The notes under the pieces are model-generated. The model saw nothing but the letters and a program-made list of their open reading frames with translations, was not told where the DNA came from and did not search any database. A stretch of DNA of 64,000 nucleotides from Candidatus Eremiobacteraceae bacterium (GTDB taxonomy: Bacteria; Vulcanimicrobiota; Vulcanimicrobiia; Eremiobacterales; Eremiobacteraceae): contig DATGJI010000052.1 in the NCBI GenBank assembly GCA_035295225.1, positions 124,001 to 188,000 of the forward strand, in the 5' to 3' direction. Below, in pieces: positions 26,966-34,470 of the stretch (its first letter is position 1; every line of letters starts with the position of its first letter). A program made the position numbers and the translations under genes.

Positions 26966-27142
26966 ATTAAACGCTTTCTTCGACACGTTGAGCGACGACA
27001 CGTTGGCGCCTCCGCCGTAGTCGGGGTCATCAAATTGGGTTGGATCGTCTTCCCAGTTGCAAACGGCACATATTTTTCGATCGAGGCTCTTCAATTGTTA
27101 GAAATCCGCAACACGGACACGCTACAGGTTCTTATCGTTCAT
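26948..27142 (-). pseudogene. Broken CPCC-family cysteine-rich protein
   Basis: Reading the minus strand gives VACPCCGFLTIEEPRSKN in one frame and ICAVCNWEDDPTQFDDPDY followed by GGANVSSLNVSKKAFNG in another. These are the two halves of small CPCC-family proteins (CPCCG...CxVCxWEDDxxQxxDPDxxGGANxxSLN). A frameshift around 27065-27080 separates them, and the N-terminal ATG (MNDKN at 27142) is in a third frame. The gene is therefore non-functional as read. It is too short and broken to appear as a normal open frame. Confidence 0.75.
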
Positions 27143-27144
27143 CG

Positions 27145-27600
27145 CTATCGCACCGGCGGCGCCCCCCCCTCGATCCACGGATCATCCGCAGAGCGCCCGT
27201 CAATTACGATGCAGTAGAGTCCGTCCCACGATAGTTCCCATCGCCAGCCGCGCTTCGTTCCCGCAGCGTTTGCCTCTATCCAGCTTCTCGCAGCGACTGG
27301 CGACAACGATGTACGACATGCCGGGCACCTGGGTGTCGCAGCAGCCGTAAAGTGCCCACCACACGAACATCGCTGCAAAAATGGCTCCGTGCCAGGGCCG
27401 ATTTTTTGGAACGGCTCGAAAGGCGCACCGCTCGGATGATGACTGTACGCCGAGAGAATGGCAGTTAGTCCACAGATATCGCAATAGGCATATGAGCTAT
27501 CGTTAAACCCGTTGTGAATCAAGAAGTACGGAAACTCGTGCGAACACCCTTGACACGTACCGATACCATCTTGTCTCATAAATCGCTCGAATTGAACCAC
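27145..27600 (-). CDS. Small zinc-ribbon protein of unknown function
   Basis: The 151-residue protein has paired cysteines suited to two zinc sites: CQGC with CDIC in the N-terminal half (about residues 16-42) and CSCGG with CPAC near 78-95. The end contains WRWELSWDGLYCIVIDG, a pattern I associate with a widespread uncharacterised family of soil bacteria. The start might be seven residues later at MRQDGIG. A run of eight G on the coding strand at about 27162 could allow slippage near the C-terminus. It is separated by only 39 bases from the gene upstream. Confidence 0.75.
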   Translation of the reverse strand: MVQFERFMRQDGIGTCQGCSHEFPYFLIHNGFNDSSYAYCDICGLTAILSAYSHHPSGAPFEPFQKIGPGTEPFLQRCSCGGHFTAAATPRCPACRTSLSPVAARSWIEANAAGTKRGWRWELSWDGLYCIVIDGRSADDPWIEGGAPPVR

Positions 27601-27639
27601 AGAGAACGAAACATCACGTTACAATGCCCCTGTTGTTCA

Positions 27640-28362
27640 TCACCTGTCTTGGTCGACGCCGTTCGGGATATTCAGGTAATCGCAGTTCTCAAGCTTTTCA
27701 AGATGAGGCGGCATCGAATAGTCAGATGAAATGATCCCGTACGAGAGCTTGTGTCTCCCGGCCTCGACGCCGGAAAGTCGAAAGACGAAGGCTTGTGATT
27801 TAACTCCCGTAACGAGGGGTTCTATCGGCGCATGGGTATCTAATTGGATAAAGTAGAGCTGATCTTTAAGCTTGTAGTTGCCTCTCGAAAAGAAGTTATT
27901 GTAGAACGCCACTAACCGAACCGAGATCGAAGTTGGTGTAATCTGAATCGATGCGAGATATATATCGGGCCCTTCATCCACCTCTAGTTCAGGTCCACAG
28001 GGTTGAAATTGCTCCGGCATGAGAAAAGTGCAGCGCATTGAGTGAACATTGGAACGCTCAATGGATTCTGCGCCTGCGATAAGGTAGCTATCGGACGGCT
28101 GTATATCGCGCCCGATCTCCCATTGCTCTCCAACGATTTTCCCGTGAAGGTCTTGGAAGACATACCGTATGCCTTGGACCGAATTCGAAGTCGGTACCGC
28201 GGAAAGAACGCCGCCACCACCGAGAGCACAACTGCTTATTCCGAGGCCAGCGACTCCTTTCAAATCGGCGGCTTCGACCCGACCTGGCATGATTGACAAA
28301 TATCCCATAATAACGATTGGGATAATACGTGCACCAAACGACTTCGTGCTAAGCCCCATCAT
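27640..28362 (-). CDS. Secreted protein of unknown function
   Basis: The start is placed at tandem ATGs (MMGLSTKSFG), six bases after the TAA of a DUF5063-like remnant. The 240-residue product has a signal peptide (ARIIPIVIMGYLSIMPGRVEA) and a beta-rich body with four Cys. No motif identifies it. Codon use and base composition are more A+T-rich than the flanking core genes. The sequence just before its start is a near copy of the sequence before the gene at 28807-29229, so both genes are probably products of a duplicated cassette with different bodies. Confidence 0.7.
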   Translation of the reverse strand: MMGLSTKSFGARIIPIVIMGYLSIMPGRVEAADLKGVAGLGISSCALGGGGVLSAVPTSNSVQGIRYVFQDLHGKIVGEQWEIGRDIQPSDSYLIAGAESIERSNVHSMRCTFLMPEQFQPCGPELEVDEGPDIYLASIQITPTSISVRLVAFYNNFFSRGNYKLKDQLYFIQLDTHAPIEPLVTGVKSQAFVFRLSGVEAGRHKLSYGIISSDYSMPPHLEKLENCDYLNIPNGVDQDR

Positions 28363-28367
28363 AGATA

Positions 28368-28446
28368 TTACTCCGAATGCGGAGGATTGGACCATGATGC
28401 CGCGTTTTGATCAAGGTATTGCCTCAAGCATGCCTGAGCACCCGCG
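28368..28446 (-). pseudogene. 3' remnant of a second DUF5063-like gene
   Basis: In one frame this stretch reads AGAQACLRQYLDQNAASW then SNPPHSE and a TAA stop. It aligns along its full length with the 3' end of the DUF5063-like gene at 29238-29705 (AGAQTCLRQYLEHNAALW, FDPPHME, TAA). Homology stops abruptly at 28446. The spacing from TAA to the next gene's ATG is also conserved (TAAyATCTAyGATG). It is the trace of a tandem duplication. Confidence 0.75.
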
Positions 28447-28495
28447 GTCAAGAAGCGGATCCAGCTAAATGATCCCCTTTGGTGCGCCCCGGGGG

Positions 28496-28810
28496 TCAGG
28501 ATATACACGGAGATCGCCAGGCAAGCAAGAACATGATCGTGGCCGTGACTGAGATCATAGCTATAATTGCGGCAAATTGAACGGCTTGCGTCTCCAAGAA
28601 AACAAGCGAGAATCGCCTCGCGAGAAGTACCACAAAGAAGACAATTACAGCTGACGGAATACCGTATTCAATAAAACTCCCCGCGTAGGTGAGTAAGAAT
28701 GCACCCACGGTAGGCGGCCAACAGACGATCCATATAATGACTGGTAGTACAATACTCGTCACGGCGGCCTGCACCAATAAGCGAACGGCCAGTCGACCCG
28801 GGGTCATCAC
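28496..28810 (-). CDS. Small membrane protein of unknown function
   Basis: The 104-residue product has three hydrophobic segments (about residues 12-35, 48-66 and 78-98) and almost no soluble region. Its ATG overlaps the stop of the lipoprotein gene upstream as ATGA, so the two are coupled and may work together. I recognise no family. Confidence 0.6.
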   Translation of the reverse strand: MMTPGRLAVRLLVQAAVTSIVLPVIIWIVCWPPTVGAFLLTYAGSFIEYGIPSAVIVFFVVLLARRFSLVFLETQAVQFAAIIAMISVTATIMFLLAWRSPCIS

Positions 28811-29229
28811 TTCAATTTCTCTTCCCCTGGATGCGCTCTCGTATGCCGTTTGGCGGCCGGTTGCTTGAGGATCCGAAATTGATGATACTGGGTACCAATT
28901 TGATCGAGCGATATTTCGTAGATGCTAGGGGAGCTGCCTGGACAGACTATGACGGAGGTACCCCGCGGGATCGACCACGGAGTTGTGACACCGCCAGACG
29001 TACTGGTCTCGTCCTCTATCCCGAGATTTTTGTACGAGCGACCGTCGCCGAGAGTAACCACCGAACCACGAACACTTCCGTTATCGCGATCGGTTCGCAC
29101 GACCGTCCTATCGAGACATCCTGGTAGACGGATCTGACTTGTAACATTGCAGCTCGGCACGAACAGAATCAGCAGCGTGGCGAGTAAGTAACCTTGCCAA
29201 ACGCATAGCGACCTCGCGTTAATCGCCAT
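28807..29229 (-). CDS. Small lipoprotein of unknown function
   Basis: The chosen start MAINARSLC lies eight bases after the TAA of the upstream DUF5063-like gene and gives 140 residues. The signal peptide ends LILFVPSC, a plausible lipobox. The mature part contains a beta-rich stretch (GSVVTLGDGRSYKNLGI; TPWSIPRGTSVIVCPG) and a basic, His-containing C-terminus (KRHTRAHPGEEKLK). An earlier in-frame start would add 34 residues that actually overlap the DUF5063-like 3' end. It is coupled to the membrane protein downstream. Confidence 0.65.
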   Translation of the reverse strand: MAINARSLCVWQGYLLATLLILFVPSCNVTSQIRLPGCLDRTVVRTDRDNGSVRGSVVTLGDGRSYKNLGIEDETSTSGGVTTPWSIPRGTSVIVCPGSSPSIYEISLDQIGTQYHQFRILKQPAAKRHTRAHPGEEKLK

Positions 29230-29237
29230 CGTAGATG

Positions 29238-29705
29238 TTACTCCATGTGGGGCGGATCGAACCATAACGCTGCGTTGTGTTCGAGGTATTGCCTCAGGCA
29301 AGTCTGAGCACCCGCGAGATGATACTCCCATTGGCTAGAATATAGGAAACGCTATTCCCATATAGCGTCGAGGTATTTTCCCTCGCACGCGCACGTGAGA
29401 CCGCTCTCCAAGTCACGGTATATGTCGGCCAGGTCATCGGCCAGCGAGGTTTCTGTCGGCCCACTCCTATCGTCTGGCGGAAAAAGAACATTATGGTACC
29501 TGCCGAGGCCGATGCGCCCAAATCTCTCTGTGAGTGTGGCGAATCGACTGACGTGCGATTTAGAGCTTTGCGCAACCGCGGCTGATTGCTTTTCGGATGT
29601 GACGGCCGGCAGCTCGATCACGGCTACCTGCAACCAACCCAACAACCAATGCAATGCGAACAAATCCCTTGGCGTCGGTGTGGCCGATCGATCGATCCAA
29701 GTCAT
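29238..29705 (-). pseudogene. DUF5063-like gene interrupted by an in-frame TAG
   Basis: The product contains SLADDLADIYRDLESGL, the hallmark of DUF5063. The frame stops at TAG (29352-29354) directly after DAIWE. Reading through gives RFLYSSQWEYHLAGAQ and continues to TAA at 29238, matching the conserved C-terminal pattern (W-E-W-R-F-x-x-x-x-W-x-x-H) of the family. The expected codon is TGG, so one G-to-A change explains the stop. The N-terminus may also be altered: the frame is open and coding-like upstream of the ATG at 29705 without another start. Confidence 0.72.
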
Positions 29706-29766
29706 GACATCCGCGGCGATTGAGCGAATCTCGCTATCCGCCGTGAGTTGGACCCCATCGTAGCCG

Positions 29767-30348
29767 CTACTCTCCGCCCGTCGTGACTAGGTGACGCTTC
29801 TCGATGCCGTCGGGAACGTATCCGGTCGAAACATAATCATGGCCAAATCCCGCGACGAAACTTGGCATTTGCAAAAGAGAAGCGATAGTGCGGTGTCGAT
29901 CTAACTCGAACACAGACTCCGAATCTTCCTCGATTGTGCTGGCTCGCAGGACTCTCTCCATTTCCTTGGCATCTCCCGCAACGCCGAACACTTTGAGAAG
30001 CTTTGCTGCATCACCGCCGACCGGAGTGTCCGGCCCTTGATCCGTAAAGTAGTTAGGCAGCGAACAGTATGAGTCGACCAAATCTCCGTTGTCATACAAA
30101 TCATATGTCAAATAACTGTCGTCGTGATTTAGGACGGCAAGTGCTTGGCAATTTGCCCGCTTGGTCAGCTCAGCCGCTAGATTCTTGAGAATGCTCCGAT
30201 CTTGCAGTTCACACTCTTCGTCGGAAACCACCGTGTAACGATCGGAGGTCGGCGAAATTACAGCGCGGCGTCCTAGATCAACGAGTATAGCCCGAACCTT
30301 CTCCGTGGTCGTATTCTGGAGAGTGATATTCGTATAGAAATTTCCCAC
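29767..30348 (-). CDS. Immunity-like protein of unknown function (MGNFYTNITL family)
   Basis: The 193-residue soluble protein begins MGNFYTNITLQNTT and contains RRAVISPTSDRYTVVSDEEC and ALAVLNHDDSYLTYDLYDNG, a pattern I associate with a widespread uncharacterised family of myxobacteria, planctomycetes and related soil bacteria. No catalytic motif is evident. Its small acidic nature and its place in a cluster of small broken genes resemble immunity-gene clusters, but no toxin gene is present in the window. Its stop is 61 bases before the DUF5063-like gene. Confidence 0.7.
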   Translation of the reverse strand: MGNFYTNITLQNTTTEKVRAILVDLGRRAVISPTSDRYTVVSDEECELQDRSILKNLAAELTKRANCQALAVLNHDDSYLTYDLYDNGDLVDSYCSLPNYFTDQGPDTPVGGDAAKLLKVFGVAGDAKEMERVLRASTIEEDSESVFELDRHRTIASLLQMPSFVAGFGHDYVSTGYVPDGIEKRHLVTTGGE

Positions 30349-30378
30349 TTTGCAGCCTTCGCATGGAAGCTAGCGGTT

Positions 30379-30626
30379 CTACTCTCGAACTAGTCTCATC
30401 GTGGAACCTGTTGCATCGTGTTTAACACCAACGAGCAACATCTCTAGCATGACGTGGACTCCAGAACAAAAACCCCCGGCGTATAGAGACTGTAGGCCTT
30501 CTCGTAGCTCTTCGCCTTTCGCCATTTTCAAAATTGGAAGAATTTGCCACGGAGTCCAGCGACCGCCTATCGTTGCTTTGACTCGCAGTGTAGCATAACT
30601 CGAAGAACGTTTATATCGCCCGCCAT
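30379..30626 (-). pseudogene. Possible small broken gene in the 30.35-30.69 kb gap
   Basis: An ATG at 30525 opens a 48-residue frame (MAKGEELREGLQSLYAGG ... VHVMLEMLLVGVKHDATG) whose coding-like character continues upstream of the ATG (ATIGGRWTPWQILPILK). A second ATG at 30626 starts MAGDINVLRVMLHCESK in another frame that could join by one frameshift near 30570. I cannot name a family. The remainder of this 346-base gap holds a palindromic repeat at 30658. Confidence 0.3.
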
Positions 30627-30657
30627 GGATCCAGAGGCACGGTAGCGTAAGGTTGAC

Positions 30658-30686
30658 GGGGCGGCTCGTAAAGCTCCGCCCTACAT
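30658..30686. repeat. Variant single copy of the 26-base palindrome
   Basis: GGGGCGGCTCGTAAAGCTCC plus GCCCTACAT matches the unit of 18225-18345 with a compensating pair of changes: GGACC/GGTCC became GGCTC/GAGCC-like, and the stem is kept. Compensatory change supports selection for structure. It lies nine bases beyond the stop of the beta-propeller gene at 30695. Confidence 0.75.
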
Positions 30687-30694
30687 GTTATTGG

Positions 30695-31978
30695 TTAGTG
30701 GACGGTCACCGAGACGAGCACGCTATTTCCCTTCGCGTCGGCGATCGTGATCTGCGCCGTACCCGCCGCGTGCGCAGTGGCGACGAATTTCTTATTCGAC
30801 GTTCCCTGTGCCACGGTCACGACCGATGTCTTGTTGCTCGTCGCCGTCCACGAAGAGACGCCCTTCTCGGAAACCGTGATGGTCGCGGTCGCGCCGGACG
30901 AAGCCAGCACGATGTTGCGCGGGCTGACGTTGAGCGGATTCAGAATGTAGACGTCGACTTTCTGATGGTCGTCGAGGGCCCAGAGATTACCGTCCGGGCC
31001 AAGCGTGATGGCTTGATCCGTCGCGAAGCCTCCCGGCGGGAAGTACACCGTTTCGATTTCATTCACGCCGCTGATCTCGCCGATGACGTTGGCCGCGCCG
31101 GACGCGACGAACCACGGGTTGCCGTCCGGCCCGACCGTGATCGAGGCGGGGTCTTGCAGCACCTGATAGCCTGTCGGGAAGATGGTGACGGCCGGCGCCG
31201 TGGTCACGCGCGCCATTTGATTGCCGCAATTGACCCACAGATCGTTGTCGGACTTCGCGAGCACGATGCCAAACCCGGAGCAGCCCAGGCTATACGTGGT
31301 GATCGCGCCGGTCGAAGGGACGATCTTGTCGATCAGCGAGTCGCCGGCTTCGGTCGCCCAGAGGTTGCCGTCCGGCCCGGTAACGATGCCGCCGTAGTAG
31401 TTCGTCGTGTCATTCGACGGGTAGGCATATTCTGTGATCATGCCGGCCGTCGTGATCTTCGCGATGTGACCCAATTCGACGAACCAGACATTGCCGTCTG
31501 GTCCGAGCGTGACGCCGCTGTAGCGCGACGTGTCCTTGCTCGGGATCGGATACGTGGTCAGCACGCCGGAGGGCGTCATGACGCCGAAGACGGGCGCGTT
31601 GTAGTCGGGCATGTAGAAATTGCCGTCCGCGCCGACCGCGATCTGCGACGGCATAAATTGCATCATGCCGCCGTCGAACGAAAGCGGGAACGACGTTGTT
31701 TTCCCCGCCATCGTCATCTTTATCAGGGTCGAGTCGAAGTAGTCCGTGTACCACATGTTCTTGTCGGGTCCGGTGATGATGTCCACGGTCGGCGGCACGA
31801 GGCTAGGATCACCCCACGCGAATTGCTCCCAGTGGATGGGCTCCTTGTCGGTCTGCACGACTTGCGGCGAAGTCACGCTGTGGCTTGGCGCCGCAGCGGT
31901 CGTGGGCATCGCTTGGCGCGCGCTGCAGCCGGCGAACAAGATCGCGATCGCGAGAATGAATGATGCCGTGATACGCAT
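30695..31978 (-). CDS. Beta-propeller lipoprotein with C-terminal Ig-like domain (copy 1)
   Basis: The 427-residue protein has a lipoprotein signal (ILAIAILFAGC, Cys about residue 18). Residues 45-330 contain six or more blades with the motif GPDGNxWF/WA, as in the Vgb (virginiamycin B lyase) propeller family, then a short beta domain (TITVSEKGVSSWTATSNKTS) like bacterial Ig-like group 2 folds. Antibiotic lyase activity is unlikely to be the role: many such proteins are exported and uncharacterised. It is a clear paralog of the gene at 32080, about 100 bases upstream, with palindromes between. Confidence 0.85.
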   Translation of the reverse strand: MRITASFILAIAILFAGCSARQAMPTTAAAPSHSVTSPQVVQTDKEPIHWEQFAWGDPSLVPPTVDIITGPDKNMWYTDYFDSTLIKMTMAGKTTSFPLSFDGGMMQFMPSQIAVGADGNFYMPDYNAPVFGVMTPSGVLTTYPIPSKDTSRYSGVTLGPDGNVWFVELGHIAKITTAGMITEYAYPSNDTTNYYGGIVTGPDGNLWATEAGDSLIDKIVPSTGAITTYSLGCSGFGIVLAKSDNDLWVNCGNQMARVTTAPAVTIFPTGYQVLQDPASITVGPDGNPWFVASGAANVIGEISGVNEIETVYFPPGGFATDQAITLGPDGNLWALDDHQKVDVYILNPLNVSPRNIVLASSGATATITVSEKGVSSWTATSNKTSVVTVAQGTSNKKFVATAHAAGTAQITIADAKGNSVLVSVTVH

Positions 31979-31997
31979 GATCGATTGTCACCCCTTA

Positions 31998-32077
31998 GGC
32001 GGACCATAAAGGTCCGCCCTACACTGCGGACCGTAAAGGTCCGCCCTACACCGCGGACCGCAAAGGTCCGCCCTACA
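31998..32077. repeat. Three direct copies of the 26-base palindrome
   Basis: Copies at 31998-32023, 32025-32050 and 32052-32077 each contain GCGGACC, an A-rich loop (ATAAA, GTAAA or GCAAA), GGTCCGC and CCTACA. They fill nearly the whole gap between two paralogous minus-strand lipoprotein genes and end three bases before the upstream gene's stop codon. Confidence 0.9.
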
Positions 32078-32079
32078 TG

Positions 32080-33348
32080 TTATTGCACCGTGACCGAGAC
32101 GTTGAACGTGTTGCCTTTGCCGTCGCTGACGGTGATCTGCGCCTTGCCGGCTGCGACGGATGTCACGTTGAAGATATTCGCGGACGACCCGTTTGCGACC
32201 GTCGCCACGGACGTCTTCGAACTCTTTGCGGTCCAACTCGTGGTCCCGTTCTCGCTCACCGTGATCGATTTCATGGACCCGCCGGAGGTAAACGTCAGGT
32301 TCTTCGGCGTGACGGTGAGTATCTTGATGATATACACATCGATGTCGCCGCCGCTATCCACGGCCCAGACGTTGCCGTCCGGTCCGGCCGTCAGCGCGTA
32401 GTCCGCGTTGAAGGCGTTCGGCGGGTAATCGATCGTCATCTGATCGGTCGACGTGTTGAACTCGCCGATCACGTTGTTCGAAGTCACCGCAAACCACGGA
32501 TTGCCGTCGGGGCCGACGGCGAGCGAACTCGGTTGGGCGTTGACGGTGAAGCCGGTCGGAAATGTGGTCACCGCGCCGCCGGTCGTGACGCGTGCAAGCT
32601 CGAAATTGCAATTCACCCAGAGATTCTTGTCGGCAGCGCTGACGACGCTGTATCCCTGGCAATCGATGTTCGTCGAGACCATCGCGCCGGTGCTCGGGTT
32701 GACTTGCGTCAGCAAGTTGTTGCCCGGTTCGGTCACCCAAAGGTTACCGTCCGAGCCGACCGTGATCGCGCCTTGCGAATTCGTCGTGTCGCCGCTGGCG
32801 AACGTGTACTCCGTGATCGCACCGGTCGGCGTGATCTTGGCGACATGCGATTGCTCGACGAACCAGACGTTTCCGTCTGGGCCCTTCGTGATGCCGTTGA
32901 GATAGCTGACGTCGCCGCTCGGTATCGCATACGTTGTGAGCACTCCGGCCGTCGTCACGACGCCTATCAACGGCACGCCGAACGGCAAGATGTAGAACTT
33001 GCCGTCTGCGCCCACCGTCATCTGCTCGGGATGGAAGAGAGTGCCCCCGTTATAGCTGAGCGGGAAGAGCGTCCTCGCGCCGGACATCGTCATGCGGATG
33101 ATCTGCGCTCCGTTCGCATCCGAATACCACATCTTCCCGTCCGGTCCCGTGATGATGCGCGTGTCATCGTCGACCGTGGTCGAGCCGCCCCAGAGGAATT
33201 GCGTCCACTGCACGGGCTGCTTGCCCGTCTGCACGACCGACGGCAATGCCGCATGCAGCGGTCCGGGCAGCGGCGCGGCTTGCCGGCTCGCGCATCCGGT
33301 CACCAATAACGCTAGACAACCGCTTATAAGCAATCGGATGCGCATCAC
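32080..33348 (-). CDS. Beta-propeller lipoprotein with C-terminal Ig-like domain (copy 2)
   Basis: The 422-residue paralog of the preceding entry shares the lipobox signal (CLALLVTGC), the same order of GPDGN blades, Trp-rich strands (NVWFVEQSHVAKITPTG) and the C-terminal Ig-like domain (ITVSENGTTSWTAKSSKTS). Similarity covers the whole length, so it is a tandem duplication. Both are probably anchored at the cell surface. Function is unknown; sugar or peptide binding would fit a six-bladed propeller. Confidence 0.85.
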   Translation of the reverse strand: MMRIRLLISGCLALLVTGCASRQAAPLPGPLHAALPSVVQTGKQPVQWTQFLWGGSTTVDDDTRIITGPDGKMWYSDANGAQIIRMTMSGARTLFPLSYNGGTLFHPEQMTVGADGKFYILPFGVPLIGVVTTAGVLTTYAIPSGDVSYLNGITKGPDGNVWFVEQSHVAKITPTGAITEYTFASGDTTNSQGAITVGSDGNLWVTEPGNNLLTQVNPSTGAMVSTNIDCQGYSVVSAADKNLWVNCNFELARVTTGGAVTTFPTGFTVNAQPSSLAVGPDGNPWFAVTSNNVIGEFNTSTDQMTIDYPPNAFNADYALTAGPDGNVWAVDSGGDIDVYIIKILTVTPKNLTFTSGGSMKSITVSENGTTSWTAKSSKTSVATVANGSSANIFNVTSVAAGKAQITVSDGKGNTFNVSVTVQ

Positions 33349-33456
33349 TACCTCAAACTAGAAGGCGCTGTACGGATGCGATAATATGCCGCATCCTGGC
33401 TTGCGACTTTCGCTGGGAGCGCGCGCTTGTCCGCGCAAGGTTAGCGTATTGAGCCG

Positions 33457-33485
33457 AATGGGCCGACTATCGTCGGCCCCTTCAG
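33457..33485. terminator. GGGCCGAC hairpin terminator
   Basis: GGGCCGAC-TATC-GTCGGCCC followed by CTTCA has the same core as the hairpins at 167, 23186 and 63317. A partial second copy of the right arm (GTCGGCCCCC) follows at 33489. It lies between the promoter side of the propeller gene and the 3' end of the cation transporter gene and would end transcription of the latter. Confidence 0.65.
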
Positions 33486-33549
33486 TACGTCGGCCCCCTC
33501 GGTTAGCCCGTTCAGGCCTCATATGAGCGCTTTTTCTCATAGGCTTTTT

Positions 33550-34470
33550 CTAATCTTCGGGCTCGAGGTGGATGAGGACGTTGGCGTGCGGCAGCCGCTT
33601 CTTGATCGCGACGACGATGAGATCGGATTGATCGTGAGCGATTTTGAGCGGCATCGCGCTTTTCATCTGCAGGTGGAAGTCGATGAATTCGCCGGCGCCG
33701 GATCGCCTGGTCCGCAGCTTGTGGTAGCTGACGAACAAGTCGTGATGCTCTTCGATGATCGCGCGGATCTGTGCCTCGACGTGCGGCGGGAGACGGACAT
33801 CGGTCAGATCGGTGACGGCGTGCACCGTCACCGCATATGCCGCGCGCACGATCAGCCCGGCGATGAGCAGGGAGACGATCGGGTCGATGATGCTCCAGCC
33901 CGTGAAGCGGATTACGATGAGCCCGCCGGCGACGCCGAGCGCAGTCCAGATATCCGCCTGCAGTTGCGTCGCCTCGGCGAGCAGCGCCGGCGACTGTTCC
34001 ACGGCTGCGACCGCGCGGACACGGCGCCAGACGAAATACGTGATGATGCTCGAGCCGAGCATCACGGCGATGCCGAGATCCAGGTGCGCGGGCGGCCCAG
34101 GTGCACGGAGCCGTGCGATCGCCTGCCAGACGACGAGCGCCGCGACGCCCGCGATGAAGAGCGCTTCGACGGCAGCGCTGACGTTTTCGAATTTCCCGTG
34201 GCCGTAGGCGTGGTTGTCGTCGGCCGGGCGCGCGGCCATGCGCACCGTGAGCAATTGCGCGCATGTCACGAAGACGTCGGTCGCCGAGTGGACGGCTTCC
34301 GACAGAACGCTGACCGAACCGGACAAGAACCAAACCGCAAGCTTCACGATGACGAGGATCGTGTTGGAGATCAGCGGACCTAGGAGTGCCTGTGTGCGCG
34401 ACGCCGCGGTCCGGCGCAGGCGCTCCGCGGCGTCAGCGAGCCTCGTCGGCTCCGTCGGCGTCTGCGCCAT
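33550..34470 (-). CDS. Cation diffusion facilitator family transporter
   Basis: The 306-residue protein has six membrane helices and the CDF metal-site motifs: SEAVHSATDV in helix 2, HAYGHGKFENVSA after it, and HAVTD in helix 5, followed by a C-terminal cytoplasmic domain (HHDLFVSYHKLRTRRSG, HLQMKSAM, LIHLEPED). It exports Zn, Fe, Mn or Co in exchange for protons; the metal cannot be assigned. Its start overlaps the end of secF by 38 bases, so it is the last gene of that operon. Confidence 0.92.
   Translation of the reverse strand: MAQTPTEPTRLADAAERLRRTAASRTQALLGPLISNTILVIVKLAVWFLSGSVSVLSEAVHSATDVFVTCAQLLTVRMAARPADDNHAYGHGKFENVSAAVEALFIAGVAALVVWQAIARLRAPGPPAHLDLGIAVMLGSSIITYFVWRRVRAVAAVEQSPALLAEATQLQADIWTALGVAGGLIVIRFTGWSIIDPIVSLLIAGLIVRAAYAVTVHAVTDLTDVRLPPHVEAQIRAIIEEHHDLFVSYHKLRTRRSGAGEFIDFHLQMKSAMPLKIAHDQSDLIVVAIKKRLPHANVLIHLEPED

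Noticed and set aside
26852-27217. Plus-strand frame of 121 codons
   Set aside because: It overlaps the CPCC relic and the zinc-ribbon gene on the opposite strand and has no domain or ribosome binding site.
29294-29575. Minus-strand frame of 93 codons
   Set aside because: It overlaps the DUF5063-like gene in another frame, and the DUF5063 signature decides the true frame.
30653-31963. Long open frame on the plus strand opposite the beta-propeller gene
   Set aside because: It is Arg/His/Asp-rich with no domain, starts inside a palindrome, and the minus strand encodes a clear lipoprotein. High G+C produces such antisense frames.
30695-33348. Virginiamycin B lyase antibiotic resistance genes
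   Set aside because: Only the propeller fold is shared. The proteins are lipoproteins with an extra Ig-like domain, and no catalytic His arrangement could be established.
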